50,546 nt of DNA. Source: Bacillota bacterium (GTDB taxonomy: Bacteria; Bacillota; Dethiobacteria; DTU022). The notes below the pieces were generated by a model. It made no database searches. It saw only the letters and a program-made list of their open reading frames with translations, and was not told the origin of the DNA. The stretch lies in assembly GCA_016874655.1 (NCBI GenBank), contig VGTO01000003.1:1-50546 (forward strand), in the 5' to 3' direction. Made by a program: the position numbers and the translations under genes. Shown one piece after another: positions 1 to 9,550 of this stretch (positions within the stretch are counted from its first letter, which is position 1; each line of letters begins with the position of its first letter).

Positions 1-295
1 CTCCGGCGACGGTGCCGATGATTACTTTACCGGTGGTGGCGCTTTCGCCTTCCAACAGCAGCGGCTTGACTATGTTCATCCCGGCGTGCATCGCTTTCGC
101 CGCCATCATTACTTCGGGAACATACATATCGCCTTTCTTAAAACGGTCTCCGACTACGTTCATGCCGCTGATCAGACCCTGGTTGATAATCTCCGAGGGT
201 TTTACGCCTTCGTCAACCAGCTTCTGGGTTAACTCACCGGCCTTCGCCGCGTTACACTCAATTATGGCTCCCGCCAATGCTTCAAAATCTGCCAT
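1..295 (-). CDS. Corrinoid (B12-binding) methyltransferase cognate protein, MtbC/MttC-like, truncated by the window start
   Basis: Minus-strand reading from ATG at 295: MADFEALAGAIIECNAAKAGELTQKLVDEGVKPSEIINQGLISGMNVVGDRFKKGDMYVPEVMMAAKAMHAGMNIVKPLLLEGESATTGKVIIGTVAG, typical of the N-terminal cap of corrinoid proteins. Not in the ORF track because it is partial. Confidence 0.9.
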   Translation of the reverse strand, partial: MADFEALAGAIIECNAAKAGELTQKLVDEGVKPSEIINQGLISGMNVVGDRFKKGDMYVPEVMMAAKAMHAGMNIVKPLLLEGESATTGKVIIGTVAG

Positions 296-540
296 TAATC
301 AAAAACTCCTTTCTTTTTATTTATTTTAAAAGCATCTTCAGACCAACAGAAAAAAACTTCTTTTAACAACTAACCGGCATCCATTTTAGATCAGCCAAAT
401 CATATACAGAAAAAAAAGGACAATCCTTTAGCTCAAAATATCACCCCTCAAAGACAAAGCTGGTCTCTATATTATGCTTAATTTAATTAAGTAAGGTATA
501 AAAAGAATGCTAAGCAGCTATTCTTCCTGTTGGTATAAGT

Positions 541-556
541 AGCAATAATTGTGCCA
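541..556 (-). promoter_or_regulatory. Sigma-54 (-24/-12) promoter
   Basis: Minus strand TGGCAC-AATTA-TTGCT matches consensus TGGCAC-N5-TTGCW exactly; lies upstream of the corrinoid protein gene. Confidence 0.85.
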
Positions 557-642
557 CATCAGATAATCTGCTCTGATTGGCTTCTTAACCAGTTCTACGG
601 GCAAAACTAAATACCCCCATGCTGTTACAGCTGCAGGAGCAT

Positions 643-742
643 TCTCATATTAAGAAATATTACTTGGTTAAATATCTTGAAGCGCCTATTTAACAAACCA
701 AAACGATTATTTCTCACAATGAGACATATTCTCATTCTAAGA
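643..742. promoter_or_regulatory. Three putative enhancer-binding-protein sites TCTCA-N3-TRAGA
   Basis: TCTCATATTAAGA (643-655), TCTCACAATGAGA (712-724), TCTCATTCTAAGA (730-742), upstream of the sigma-54 promoter. Confidence 0.6.
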
Positions 743-2527
743 CACATCGACATTGATCGCTTTCAGCTTTCGGTAGAGGGTCGCCCGGCTAATGCCCAGA
801 GCAGAAGCCGCTTTCTCCTTGCCGTGGGTAGAACGGCCATATTTGAGCAGAGCTGCTTTAATGGCCCTGATTTCTAAGGTATCAAGATCTTCGGGGCCCT
901 CAACCCCACTGTCACTGAAATATTTAAGAACTTTCTCAGGCAGGCTGTTTCTGGTTATTCTCGAGTCAGCCTCGATATTTACTGCGTATTCAACAGCATT
1001 CTCCAACTCACGTACATTACCCGGCCAGGGATAGGCTAAAAGCGCCTCCCGGGCATCCTCCCGGAAACCGACAATTCTTTTTTCCAGGTGGCCGGAGTAA
1101 TAATCGAGAAAATGATGCATTAGCAGCAAAATATCGTCTCTGCGCTCGCGTAAAACCGGCAGGGTGAAGGGTATAACATTAATTCTATAGTAAAGGTCTT
1201 CCCTGAATTTGCCATCATTAATCATACTATCCAAATCACGGTTAGTAGCCGCAATGATGCGCACATCGACATCACGGAAAGAGACTCCGCCGATCCTGGC
1301 TATCGTTTTATTTTCGATTACATTAAGCAGTTTAACCTGAAATTCAAGCGGCATATCACCGATCTCATCTAAGAAAATTGTCCCGCCATGAGCCAGCTCA
1401 AATTTACCGGGTTTTCCACCTTTGCGCGCCCCGGTAAAAGCTCCTTCCTCGTAACCAAATAGTTCCGATTCAAGCAAGGGAGCAGGTATTGCTGCGCAGC
1501 TAATCGCCACGAAAGGGTTGTTATAGCGGGGGCTTTCCTCATGAATAGCCCGGGCAAAAATACTTTTACCGGTGCCGGTTTCCCCCCTGATCAAAATCGT
1601 TGAATCGGTAGCTGCTACCAGCTGCATTTTGTTTTTGATGCTGATGATCTCGGTGCTGGTACCGACAATACCCGAAAAAGTACTCTTGGTATTAGCCTTT
1701 AAAATCCTGTTGGCCATTTCTTCTACTTCTTCCCTGCGTTTGAACGAAATTACCGCCCCGGAAACACGCCCTTCTTCATACATCAGGGTTACATTGTAAT
1801 AAAGCCTTAAGTTTTTGCGCTCTGGTCCATTGTAGACCAATTCCCTGCTGTAATATTGTTCGTTATCGACTTCGCTATTGGCGATCATCTGGTCAAGGTT
1901 AAAATCGGGGAAGAGGGTCTTGATATGATGACCCTGCTTCAGCTTCTCTTCTAAACCCAAAAGCTCACCGGCCGCCTTGTTGATGTTGGCGATGCTACCC
2001 TGCAGGTTGATAGCGATGATGCCCTCATTAACAGAGTTAATCACATCTTTAAACTGGTTCATCAGGCTGGTGACCCTGGCTTCCATCTTCTTTTCATTAA
2101 AGGAGATGTAAATCATATTGTTCAGTTTGTTAAGGAAATCCTGCATTTTTTCGTAGTGGTTTAAAAGTTTGCGCCGGTGCTGTTCGTTGAGAGCCAGCAA
2201 CGATATGGTGCCAATTTTAATTCCGTTAAAAGTGATCGGCTGCATCATAAAAGCCAGAACATCACACTGGCCGGCGTAATGGCATTCGTTACAGCAAACC
2301 GCATGAGCAGTATTTTCGACAAAGATCGAGTCATCACCGGGCGATGAGAGAATCCGGTGAGTCATACAGCCTTCATCGTAGATGGCGCCGACCTCTTTTT
2401 CAAAGTAACCGCTTCCGGCGATTACTTCTAAATCCCTGCTGATCACACCGATCTCAATATCAACCACGCCAGCGAAGGCGCTGGTCACCTGCTGTAAGAA
2501 ACCCTGGATACTTTTCAGCTCTTGCAC
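737..2527 (-). CDS. Sigma-54-dependent transcriptional regulator (sensor/PAS + AAA+ + Fis-type HTH)
   Basis: Contains GETGTGKSIFARAIH, ELFGYEEGAFTGA, GTIFLDEIGDMPLEFQVKLL and a C-terminal HTH (KAASALGISRATLYRKLK). Confidence 0.95.
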   Translation of the reverse strand: MQELKSIQGFLQQVTSAFAGVVDIEIGVISRDLEVIAGSGYFEKEVGAIYDEGCMTHRILSSPGDDSIFVENTAHAVCCNECHYAGQCDVLAFMMQPITFNGIKIGTISLLALNEQHRRKLLNHYEKMQDFLNKLNNMIYISFNEKKMEARVTSLMNQFKDVINSVNEGIIAINLQGSIANINKAAGELLGLEEKLKQGHHIKTLFPDFNLDQMIANSEVDNEQYYSRELVYNGPERKNLRLYYNVTLMYEEGRVSGAVISFKRREEVEEMANRILKANTKSTFSGIVGTSTEIISIKNKMQLVAATDSTILIRGETGTGKSIFARAIHEESPRYNNPFVAISCAAIPAPLLESELFGYEEGAFTGARKGGKPGKFELAHGGTIFLDEIGDMPLEFQVKLLNVIENKTIARIGGVSFRDVDVRIIAATNRDLDSMINDGKFREDLYYRINVIPFTLPVLRERRDDILLLMHHFLDYYSGHLEKRIVGFREDAREALLAYPWPGNVRELENAVEYAVNIEADSRITRNSLPEKVLKYFSDSGVEGPEDLDTLEIRAIKAALLKYGRSTHGKEKAASALGISRATLYRKLKAINVDVS

Positions 2528-2590
2528 AGGCTGCTCCTTTTATGCAAATAAGTTTAGATTTCCGGGTGATTTCTTGATAAATTAGGGTGA

Positions 2591-3079
2591 CTAAATTTTA
2601 AAAATCTCATTGCCGCAGTGGTTAAGAAATTTTTCAAAATCACCATAAGACAGAGTGATCGTTGCCGTATTAACATTGGGATGAAAGTTAACCAGCTCCG
2701 CTTTGGCCAGATCGCGATCGAGCACCACTTTAACAGCTTTTTGTGTGTCATTGATCAGGCCAAATGGCGATACAGCTCCGGTTTCAAGACCTAAGTGATC
2801 CATCAACCGGCGTTCGGAGGCAAAACTGAGCTTACCTGCTGCCAGCTGCATAGAAAGCCCCATCAAATCAGCTGTTTTAGATTCTTCGAGCACTACCAGA
2901 TAGTGTTGATTACCTTTATTATTTCTTAAAAAAAGGTTCTTGGCATGAGCCCCTTCAATCCCCTGCCAGTACTGCTTTGCCTCTTCCACCGTATAGACCG
3001 GCGGGTGTTCGTGGCGGGCGAAGCTGATATCAAGTTGTTCTAAAAGGTCATACAATTTTTGTTCATTTTCGATAATCAT
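2591..3079 (-). CDS. Prolyl-tRNA deacylase / YbaK-ProX family protein
   Basis: YbaK/ProX-like: HEHPPVYTVEEA, KNLFLRNNKGNQHYLVVLEESK, GAVSPFGLINDTQKAVKVVLD. Confidence 0.85.
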   Translation of the reverse strand: MIIENEQKLYDLLEQLDISFARHEHPPVYTVEEAKQYWQGIEGAHAKNLFLRNNKGNQHYLVVLEESKTADLMGLSMQLAAGKLSFASERRLMDHLGLETGAVSPFGLINDTQKAVKVVLDRDLAKAELVNFHPNVNTATITLSYGDFEKFLNHCGNEIFKI

Positions 3080-3140
3080 TACAACTGCCCCTTTCCCTTA
3101 TTCCAAATATAACTACCAGCAGTCGGATCTAGCGGTCTAG

Positions 3141-4460
3141 TTATAGCTCTTTCAGCAAAAATGGCCCCAAGCCAAAAAACCAGAATCCACTTTTTAGCTG
3201 TTTGCCTGGACCCCTGATCACCGCCCGGCCATGACGGCGATCAAACAACCAGCCGCCGCTATAACATTCACCGGTTGGGCTGACCAGGTTTCCGATACCA
3301 TGGCGTTTGCCTTTGTCCCAGCGCCCACTATAGACCAGCCCATTTGCCCAAGTTCGCCGGCCCCAGTTGTGAAAGATGCCACCAACCTGTTCTCCCTCAT
3401 AACTACCCATAGGTTTAAAGGTAATCCGGGCAAAACCGGCCAGGAAACCTGCTTGCCACCTACCCTCGATTAAAGTGCCATCGCTTCGCTCAAGGCGGCC
3501 AAAGCCGTTAGGCAAACCGTAATCAAGATCGCCGTTATAAATAGAACCATCTGCCGGTAAGAACCGACCGCCGCCAGTTGCCACCCCGTTGATAAAAATC
3601 CCTTCAAAGCATGAACCGTCAGCAAATTTTAGCAGGCCTTCCCCATGCGGCAGGTTATCTTTAAATTCACCCTGATAAACTTTGCCATTAGGAAACTTTA
3701 GTTGCCCTGGTCCGGAGAGGTGACCTTCTTCAAATAAAGCGTTGAGTACCCGGCCATCGGGATAAACAGCCTGGCCTTTACCATACGGTAATCCTTCAAA
3801 TAGCGGTCCTTTATATTTAGATCCGTCGGGGAAAAAAAATGTTCCTTTAGTTGTGAATTTGCCATCCGCAAATAATCCTTCGAAACGGGAACCGTCAGCA
3901 AAAAAGAAAGTCCCCCGGCCATCCATCTTATTTGCGACCCATTGACCGGCGAACTTGCGACCATCAGGCCAAGACTGGGTTCCTTCGCCCTGCTTCTGAT
4001 CATTTTCCCATTGTCCATTATAGGATCTGCCATCCGGCCAGTTCATGTAACCCTGACCATTGCGTAAAGACCGTTTCCAGCGTCCCTTAAAAAGACGGCC
4101 GTCGGGCCAATGGTAGATGCCTCGCCCATCGTATAAACCATACTTGAAGTAGCCTTCGAACTTTTCACCACCTGGCCAGTAATAAGCACCCAGGCCATGC
4201 ATCTGATCTTCGCGCCAGGCGCCAGTGTACCTGCGACCGTCGGCAAAAAAGTATGTCCCCTGCCCATGCATCAGGTCTTCCTTCCAGGTGCCTTCATATT
4301 TATCGCCGTTGGTCCAGGTAAAGATACCTTCGCCGTGAAATAAACCATTTTCCCAATCACCACTATAGCTACTGCCATCAGGCCAGGTTACCGTACCCCG
4401 GCCATGCGGTTTTTTATTGCGGGTATCTCCTCTGTATTCTCCCTCTCCGGCAATTCTCAT
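3141..4460 (-). CDS. MORN-repeat protein
   Basis: Many tandem approx. 23-aa units of type YxGxWxxGxxHGxGxxxWPDG across the whole protein. Confidence 0.9.
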   Translation of the reverse strand: MRIAGEGEYRGDTRNKKPHGRGTVTWPDGSSYSGDWENGLFHGEGIFTWTNGDKYEGTWKEDLMHGQGTYFFADGRRYTGAWREDQMHGLGAYYWPGGEKFEGYFKYGLYDGRGIYHWPDGRLFKGRWKRSLRNGQGYMNWPDGRSYNGQWENDQKQGEGTQSWPDGRKFAGQWVANKMDGRGTFFFADGSRFEGLFADGKFTTKGTFFFPDGSKYKGPLFEGLPYGKGQAVYPDGRVLNALFEEGHLSGPGQLKFPNGKVYQGEFKDNLPHGEGLLKFADGSCFEGIFINGVATGGGRFLPADGSIYNGDLDYGLPNGFGRLERSDGTLIEGRWQAGFLAGFARITFKPMGSYEGEQVGGIFHNWGRRTWANGLVYSGRWDKGKRHGIGNLVSPTGECYSGGWLFDRRHGRAVIRGPGKQLKSGFWFFGLGPFLLKEL

Positions 4461-4594
4461 CCTAAGTCCTCAGCCTTTCTGTTTGTTACCCTCTACTTCA
4501 TTTCTACACAATTGGCAATTCTCCCTGCATCACTGGCTGCAAACGCGGTTCGTTCCGGGAGATAAGATAGCAGATTATAATTTATACAAAGAGT

Positions 4595-5362
4595 TTATTC
4601 GACTTCAATCGTGGTTTCTGCAACAAGCTTCTTTTTACGATTAGCCAGATATACCATGAATATTCCCAGTTCGTACAGGAGCATCAGGGGGATGGCCATC
4701 AGGACCTGGGAAAATACATCGGGGGGAGTAAGAATCGCCGATACAATAACATTGATCAAGAGGGCATATTTTCTGTTGCGTTTCAAAAATGCCGTATTCA
4801 AAAGGCCAATACTGCCAAGAAACCAGAAGACAACGGGTAGCTGAAAAACTAGGCCGAAGGAAAAGAGAAAGGTGGTGGTAAATGAGATATAGCGGGCGAA
4901 GCTGAAATTCGGCACCAGGTCGGCGGCGGCAAACCCGAGGAAAAAATTCAGGGCAAATGGCAAACCCACGAAATAGGCAAAAGAAAACCCTAAAATAAAC
5001 AGAAGATACATTAAAATAGCCAGAACAAAAGCAGACCGTCTGGCCATTCCGGCTGCCGCTGTAATCAGAGCGACCAGTTGATAAAGGATAATCGGCAGGG
5101 TAATCGTAGCGCTGGTAATAAAGGCCAACTTCAGGTTAGCCATTAGCGCCTCAGCCGGGGTCAGAAAGATCAGCTGTAAATCGATGCCCCTGGCCTCAAA
5201 ACCAAAAAAACTCATCTGACCCGGCAAAAGCAGCAGATGCCTGACCTGATCACTAAAGCTGAAACTGACGATCGCAAAAAGAAAAACCAGCACGATAATA
5301 ATAATGAGGCGTTTGCGCAGCTCTTCAAAAAAGATTATTAACCTGTCTCTATCCATAGGCAA
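4595..5362 (-). CDS. tatC: Sec-independent protein translocase TatC
   Basis: N-terminal FFEELRKRLI and multi-TM pattern with GLVFQLPVVFWFLGSIGLL typical of TatC. Confidence 0.85.
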   Translation of the reverse strand: MPMDRDRLIIFFEELRKRLIIIIVLVFLFAIVSFSFSDQVRHLLLLPGQMSFFGFEARGIDLQLIFLTPAEALMANLKLAFITSATITLPIILYQLVALITAAAGMARRSAFVLAILMYLLFILGFSFAYFVGLPFALNFFLGFAAADLVPNFSFARYISFTTTFLFSFGLVFQLPVVFWFLGSIGLLNTAFLKRNRKYALLINVIVSAILTPPDVFSQVLMAIPLMLLYELGIFMVYLANRKKKLVAETTIEVE

Positions 5363-5408
5363 TTAAGCCTTTACCTCCACCAGGTAGAAAAAATTACTGT
5401 TTTGCAGG

Positions 5409-6257
5409 CTATTCTTCGTCTTCCTGTACCGGTTGAACAGCCGGTTCGGTAATATCGTCCTCTGCAGGCTGCAGATAATCCCTATAGCTGAGAGCATCCT
5501 GGTAAACCTTACTATCCGCTTCTTCCTGCTCCAGGATCAAAGCTAACAGTTTCTCGGCTGCTTCCCGCTGATCTAAGTACTCACCCAGCAGCACAGTATA
5601 GTAAAAGCGATTCTGCCCACTTAGGGACCCGGCTTCCTGCATTTCTTCAAAATAAACGTTCAGCCACTGAATCTCTTCAGCTGCCAGTTCACCCAGGTCC
5701 GGCTTAGTCTCTTTGACCGAATTGAGCATACCAATAAGCGAAAGATGATAAAGCGGATCGGGCTGCTCACGAAGCCGCCCGAGTAAAAATGCGATCTGCT
5801 CAGTGGCAAGTTCGTCCTGATCATCCCCAAGCAAAAGATTGATCATTTCCAAGCGGTACTGAGGATTATCCGGTTCAAGTTCAATCAGCGAAAGGTAAAT
5901 CGCAGTCAGCTTACCCTCCGCTTGGTCAAGCTCTTCCTGATCATCAAAAAACATCTGCTGGATATAAACCAGGTAACGGTAGTTGTCTGCCAGTTCGAGC
6001 AGCACAGCCTCGGTTGGTTCGTTTTCTTCCAGGTAGAGCTCAAGGCTGTCAATTTGCTGCTGATAGTAAGCAAGATAATCTTCCGGCTGCTGTTCGGCTT
6101 GCTGCTCCGGCAGCGCGGTTTGCTGATTACCCATTAAGGCCTGTGATATGTATACGCCAACCAATGACAATAACATTGCAAGCGCCAGGATACCGGCAAC
6201 TATACCGGCCCAACGCTGTTTTTTTAAATCTCTTGCCCGCGGTTTGCTTTTCGCCAA
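5409..6257 (-). CDS. Hypothetical membrane-anchored protein with TPR-like helical region
   Basis: One N-terminal TM segment followed by an acidic helical region. Confidence 0.5.
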   Translation of the reverse strand: MAKSKPRARDLKKQRWAGIVAGILALAMLLSLVGVYISQALMGNQQTALPEQQAEQQPEDYLAYYQQQIDSLELYLEENEPTEAVLLELADNYRYLVYIQQMFFDDQEELDQAEGKLTAIYLSLIELEPDNPQYRLEMINLLLGDDQDELATEQIAFLLGRLREQPDPLYHLSLIGMLNSVKETKPDLGELAAEEIQWLNVYFEEMQEAGSLSGQNRFYYTVLLGEYLDQREAAEKLLALILEQEEADSKVYQDALSYRDYLQPAEDDITEPAVQPVQEDEE

Positions 6258-6309
6258 AACACATACCTCCGGATCGTAATTATCTAAGTTATAATAAGGA
6301 GTTTAACGG

Positions 6310-7023
6310 TTAGTCTTCAATGATAACCAACAAACGCCCGCAGTTTTCACAATACACCATCGTTTCAGGATTGTAAAGGTGACCGCGCAATGCTCCGGAT
6401 ATGAAAACACGACAACCACCGCAGATATCATTATCTACCCGGGCCAGGGGCCTACCCTGGTGTTTTTCAGCCAGGATGCGGTACTTATTAAGCAGCTTTG
6501 AGTCGATCTCACCGGTTTTGTTAATGCGACGCACTTTAAGCTCTGCCAGTTTGCCATTTAATAGTTCCAGTTCCTCGGCCAGTTTTGCTTCCGTCTGCTT
6601 CAGCTTATTTTCATCCTGCTTTAACTGTTCATATAAAATGCCAATTCTCTCTTCCTGCTCTTCAATTGATTCCAGCAGGTTAATGAGCAAATCTTCAAGT
6701 TTTTTTCTTTCGGCATCAAGCTGATCCAAACGGCGCTGCTGCTGTTCAAGCTCTTTGACATTGACGTTTTTTCCACCATACATGCTTTCGTAAAGCTCTT
6801 TGCGTGTATCAATAGTTTTCTGGGTTTTCATCTCCAGCTCACGCATTTGTTTCTGATCCGCTCTAAGATTGGCATCGCTTATATCCCATTCGGCTCCAAG
6901 CGCTTCCAGGGCTTCGGCTTTCTCCTGTACTCCGCTTTTTAGCGGCGCATTGTCAATGTCCTCTTTAATCCCTTGAAGAGCAAGGTCAATTTCCTGAAGA
7001 TCCCAGAGCAATTTAAGCTGCAT
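6310..7023 (-). CDS. Zinc ribbon (C4-type) coiled-coil protein
   Basis: Long coiled coil then CGGCRVFISG...CENCGRLL zinc ribbon. Confidence 0.8.
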   Translation of the reverse strand: MQLKLLWDLQEIDLALQGIKEDIDNAPLKSGVQEKAEALEALGAEWDISDANLRADQKQMRELEMKTQKTIDTRKELYESMYGGKNVNVKELEQQQRRLDQLDAERKKLEDLLINLLESIEEQEERIGILYEQLKQDENKLKQTEAKLAEELELLNGKLAELKVRRINKTGEIDSKLLNKYRILAEKHQGRPLARVDNDICGGCRVFISGALRGHLYNPETMVYCENCGRLLVIIED

Positions 7024-7081
7024 CGCTTTACATCCTTTCTCGATCTAAGTAGAAGAAGCAGGCTTGCACCTGCTTCTATAA

Positions 7082-7957
7082 TTAATGTTCATTCCGGTTG
7101 CAACTTGCTGCAATCCGGCTTCGAAACTCTTTCATCATGATCAGACAGACTGGCCCGGGTACCGGTGCTGGCAAAATCAGTGAATCAATACTGCGGGCCG
7201 GATTTACCTCCATGTTGGTCGAAGTAACCCAGACCTCTGTGGCTTTTTGCAGTTCTTCCAGGGTCAGAGCTTCTTCCTGATAGCTGATCTTCTTTTCGAC
7301 CAGAATATCAAGGACAATTTGGCGGCTGATCCCCGGTAGAATCAGGTTTGTGGCCGGATGAGTCCTGACTACTCGGTCAATTACAGCAAAAAAATTGGAA
7401 CGGGTACCTTCGGTTACGACTCCGTCCGGACGATAGAGAATTGCTTCTGCTGCTCCGGATTCAAATGCTTTCTGCCGTGCTAACAAGTTAGGCAGCAGGT
7501 TAACTGTTTTGATATGGCAGTTAAGCCAACGCTCATCCGGCAGGGTTATCAGATGGAGTGGTTTAACCTGCTCCAGTGGTGTTAGTGGTGGCATTTCACG
7601 CACATACATGATCATTGATGGTGTGCTCTCTTCCGGGAACAGATGATCGCGCTTGGCACTACCCCTGGTAACCTGCAGGTAAAGATAACCATTGTCGTAG
7701 CCGCTTTTTGCAATCAAATCATCGGCGGCAGCGATCATTTCGGCTCTTCGGTATGGCAGCATCAGTCTGATTGCTCTTGCACTGTTCTGCAGGCGATCAA
7801 GATGAGCATCAATGTAAAAGAGACAGCGATCGTAATAGCGGATTACTTCATAAACTCCGTCTCCTAAAAGATAGGCACGATCTTCAAGTGATACCTTAGC
7901 CGAAGATAACTCCACGACAGTACCATCAATCCAAGCCAGGTTCTGCATCATTTCCAA
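7082..7957 (-). CDS. Class IV aminotransferase (D-amino acid / branched-chain aminotransferase-like)
   Basis: DRAYLLGDGVYEVIRYYD, GYLYLQVTRGSAKRDH, IKTVNLLPNLLARQKA, EAILYRPDGVVTEGTRSNFF. Confidence 0.9.
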   Translation of the reverse strand: MEMMQNLAWIDGTVVELSSAKVSLEDRAYLLGDGVYEVIRYYDRCLFYIDAHLDRLQNSARAIRLMLPYRRAEMIAAADDLIAKSGYDNGYLYLQVTRGSAKRDHLFPEESTPSMIMYVREMPPLTPLEQVKPLHLITLPDERWLNCHIKTVNLLPNLLARQKAFESGAAEAILYRPDGVVTEGTRSNFFAVIDRVVRTHPATNLILPGISRQIVLDILVEKKISYQEEALTLEELQKATEVWVTSTNMEVNPARSIDSLILPAPVPGPVCLIMMKEFRSRIAASCNRNEH

Positions 7958-8032
7958 CTCCGCTCCTCAATCTGTAGCATCTACGGTACCACAACCTTAG
8001 TTGGATGTCTATTGTCAATACCAGCTCTGCCT

Positions 8033-9493
8033 TTAACGGTAAGCAGCGATAATTAAATCAATTTCTTTTTTTAAACCTGGAGCAAGGGGCAGCGGATGAT
8101 GGTTTTCCAAAATCCACAACGCTTTTTCCCGGGCATTTTCTTCTGCTTCACGACATCCTTCCGCCTGCCATTTACCGTACGGGCTGCGATTAATCAGCTC
8201 TGGTTGCCACAGCTCGCGCATATGTTTAAATGTATGCGGTTCAACCATAAAATGGTCCTCAGATCCAACCCTGGCGATGGTTTCTAAGGCCAGGGTCTCT
8301 GTATCAACGGTGATACCGCCGACGGTTTGGCGGATTATTTCGTAAATTTCACAGTCCAGGAGGAGCTGTTCGAAAGAAAAAATTACCGCTCCGGCCAGCA
8401 AACCGGCCCCACACATCATATCGGCCCCGGCAAATGCACTAACCATTCCCGATAGGGCATTTTCCACCCCGGCATGCCAGTTGGAGGCCTTAGCCCCGGT
8501 GGCAAAGGTACCTACATTGGAGGGCAGCCCGTAATAACGGGCCATCTGGGCGGTAAGCGCCTGCAGAATAAAATCTTCCGGACCTCCACAGCAAACAGCC
8601 CCGGTTTTTAGCTCCATCACTGTGGCACAGGAGCCGTAAAATGTCGGCGCTCCGGGCCGATGACACTGCAGGAATACAATGCCGGCCAGCACCTCGGCGT
8701 TGGCCTGGGCCAGACTACCCGCCAACGTAGCCGGGGCAGTTGAGCAGCCAATCTGCATGGTTAAGAACCCGGTCGGAATACCGGCATCGGCAAAAATCAT
8801 GGCCGCTTCAAGCCCTTCCGGATCATAAGCCAGGGGACTGATACTGCACTGAAAGTTGGAGATTAGCGGTCTTCGGCGTAGAGTTTCACTGCCTCCGGCC
8901 ACCGCTGCCGCAAGCTCCACCGAACCGCGGGCAGATCGAGGGTTAACAGCAGTCATTGCCTGGACATGCTTAGCGGAAAATTGTAGTTGAACTGCCAATT
9001 CAGATAGAGGTTGTTGGGATTTTGGCTGATCCTGGGCACTGATGACCGGCCAGAGGAAAGCGATCTCTTCCAAATAATCAGCAACCAAGGTAGCTTTCTC
9101 CAGGTCTGACATATTTGACTTGCGCAATTTGCCGCTATCCAGATCGATTACCTGGAGGCCACAGCCATCCAGAGTCAGGTAACCGTGCTTGCCGTCTAAA
9201 AACAGATCATTTTCCGGATCACGGGCGCATAGGGTAAAATGGGCCGGAGCATGCTGCAGTGCCCTGTCCACTAAGTCCGGGGGGATAAAAACAAGGCTAC
9301 GACTGCGGTCTACTTTGGCACCGGCAGCTTCAAGCAGGTCAAGAGCGGCAGGTAGCGGCATCCTGATGCCGACCTTCTCAAGAATATAGCGGGATGCCTG
9401 ATCGATTTTCTCCGCCTGCTGCTGATCCATTAAATCAAGCTTAGTTTTAAAGATAAGCGGTTTGATGCCTCTTCTGTTATCTGCTGCAGCCAA
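8033..9493 (-). CDS. Trimethylamine methyltransferase (MttB) family protein, non-pyrrolysine type
   Basis: MttB-family features (YGLPSNVGTFATGAKASNWHAGVENALSGMVSAFAGADMMCGAG) in a full-length ORF with no internal amber. Confidence 0.85.
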   Translation of the reverse strand: MAAADNRRGIKPLIFKTKLDLMDQQQAEKIDQASRYILEKVGIRMPLPAALDLLEAAGAKVDRSRSLVFIPPDLVDRALQHAPAHFTLCARDPENDLFLDGKHGYLTLDGCGLQVIDLDSGKLRKSNMSDLEKATLVADYLEEIAFLWPVISAQDQPKSQQPLSELAVQLQFSAKHVQAMTAVNPRSARGSVELAAAVAGGSETLRRRPLISNFQCSISPLAYDPEGLEAAMIFADAGIPTGFLTMQIGCSTAPATLAGSLAQANAEVLAGIVFLQCHRPGAPTFYGSCATVMELKTGAVCCGGPEDFILQALTAQMARYYGLPSNVGTFATGAKASNWHAGVENALSGMVSAFAGADMMCGAGLLAGAVIFSFEQLLLDCEIYEIIRQTVGGITVDTETLALETIARVGSEDHFMVEPHTFKHMRELWQPELINRSPYGKWQAEGCREAEENAREKALWILENHHPLPLAPGLKKEIDLIIAAYR

Positions 9494-9550
9494 AACCGCA
9501 CCTTCCTCTGCTGTATCGAGCTGATTATATTAATCTACTGATCATTAGTC

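Noticed and set aside
12-329. Plus-strand 105-aa ORF
   Set aside because: Antisense to the clear corrinoid protein on the minus strand.
8033-9493. Pyrrolysine (amber read-through) in the MttB homologue
   Set aside because: The ORF is full-length and uninterrupted, with no in-frame TAG.
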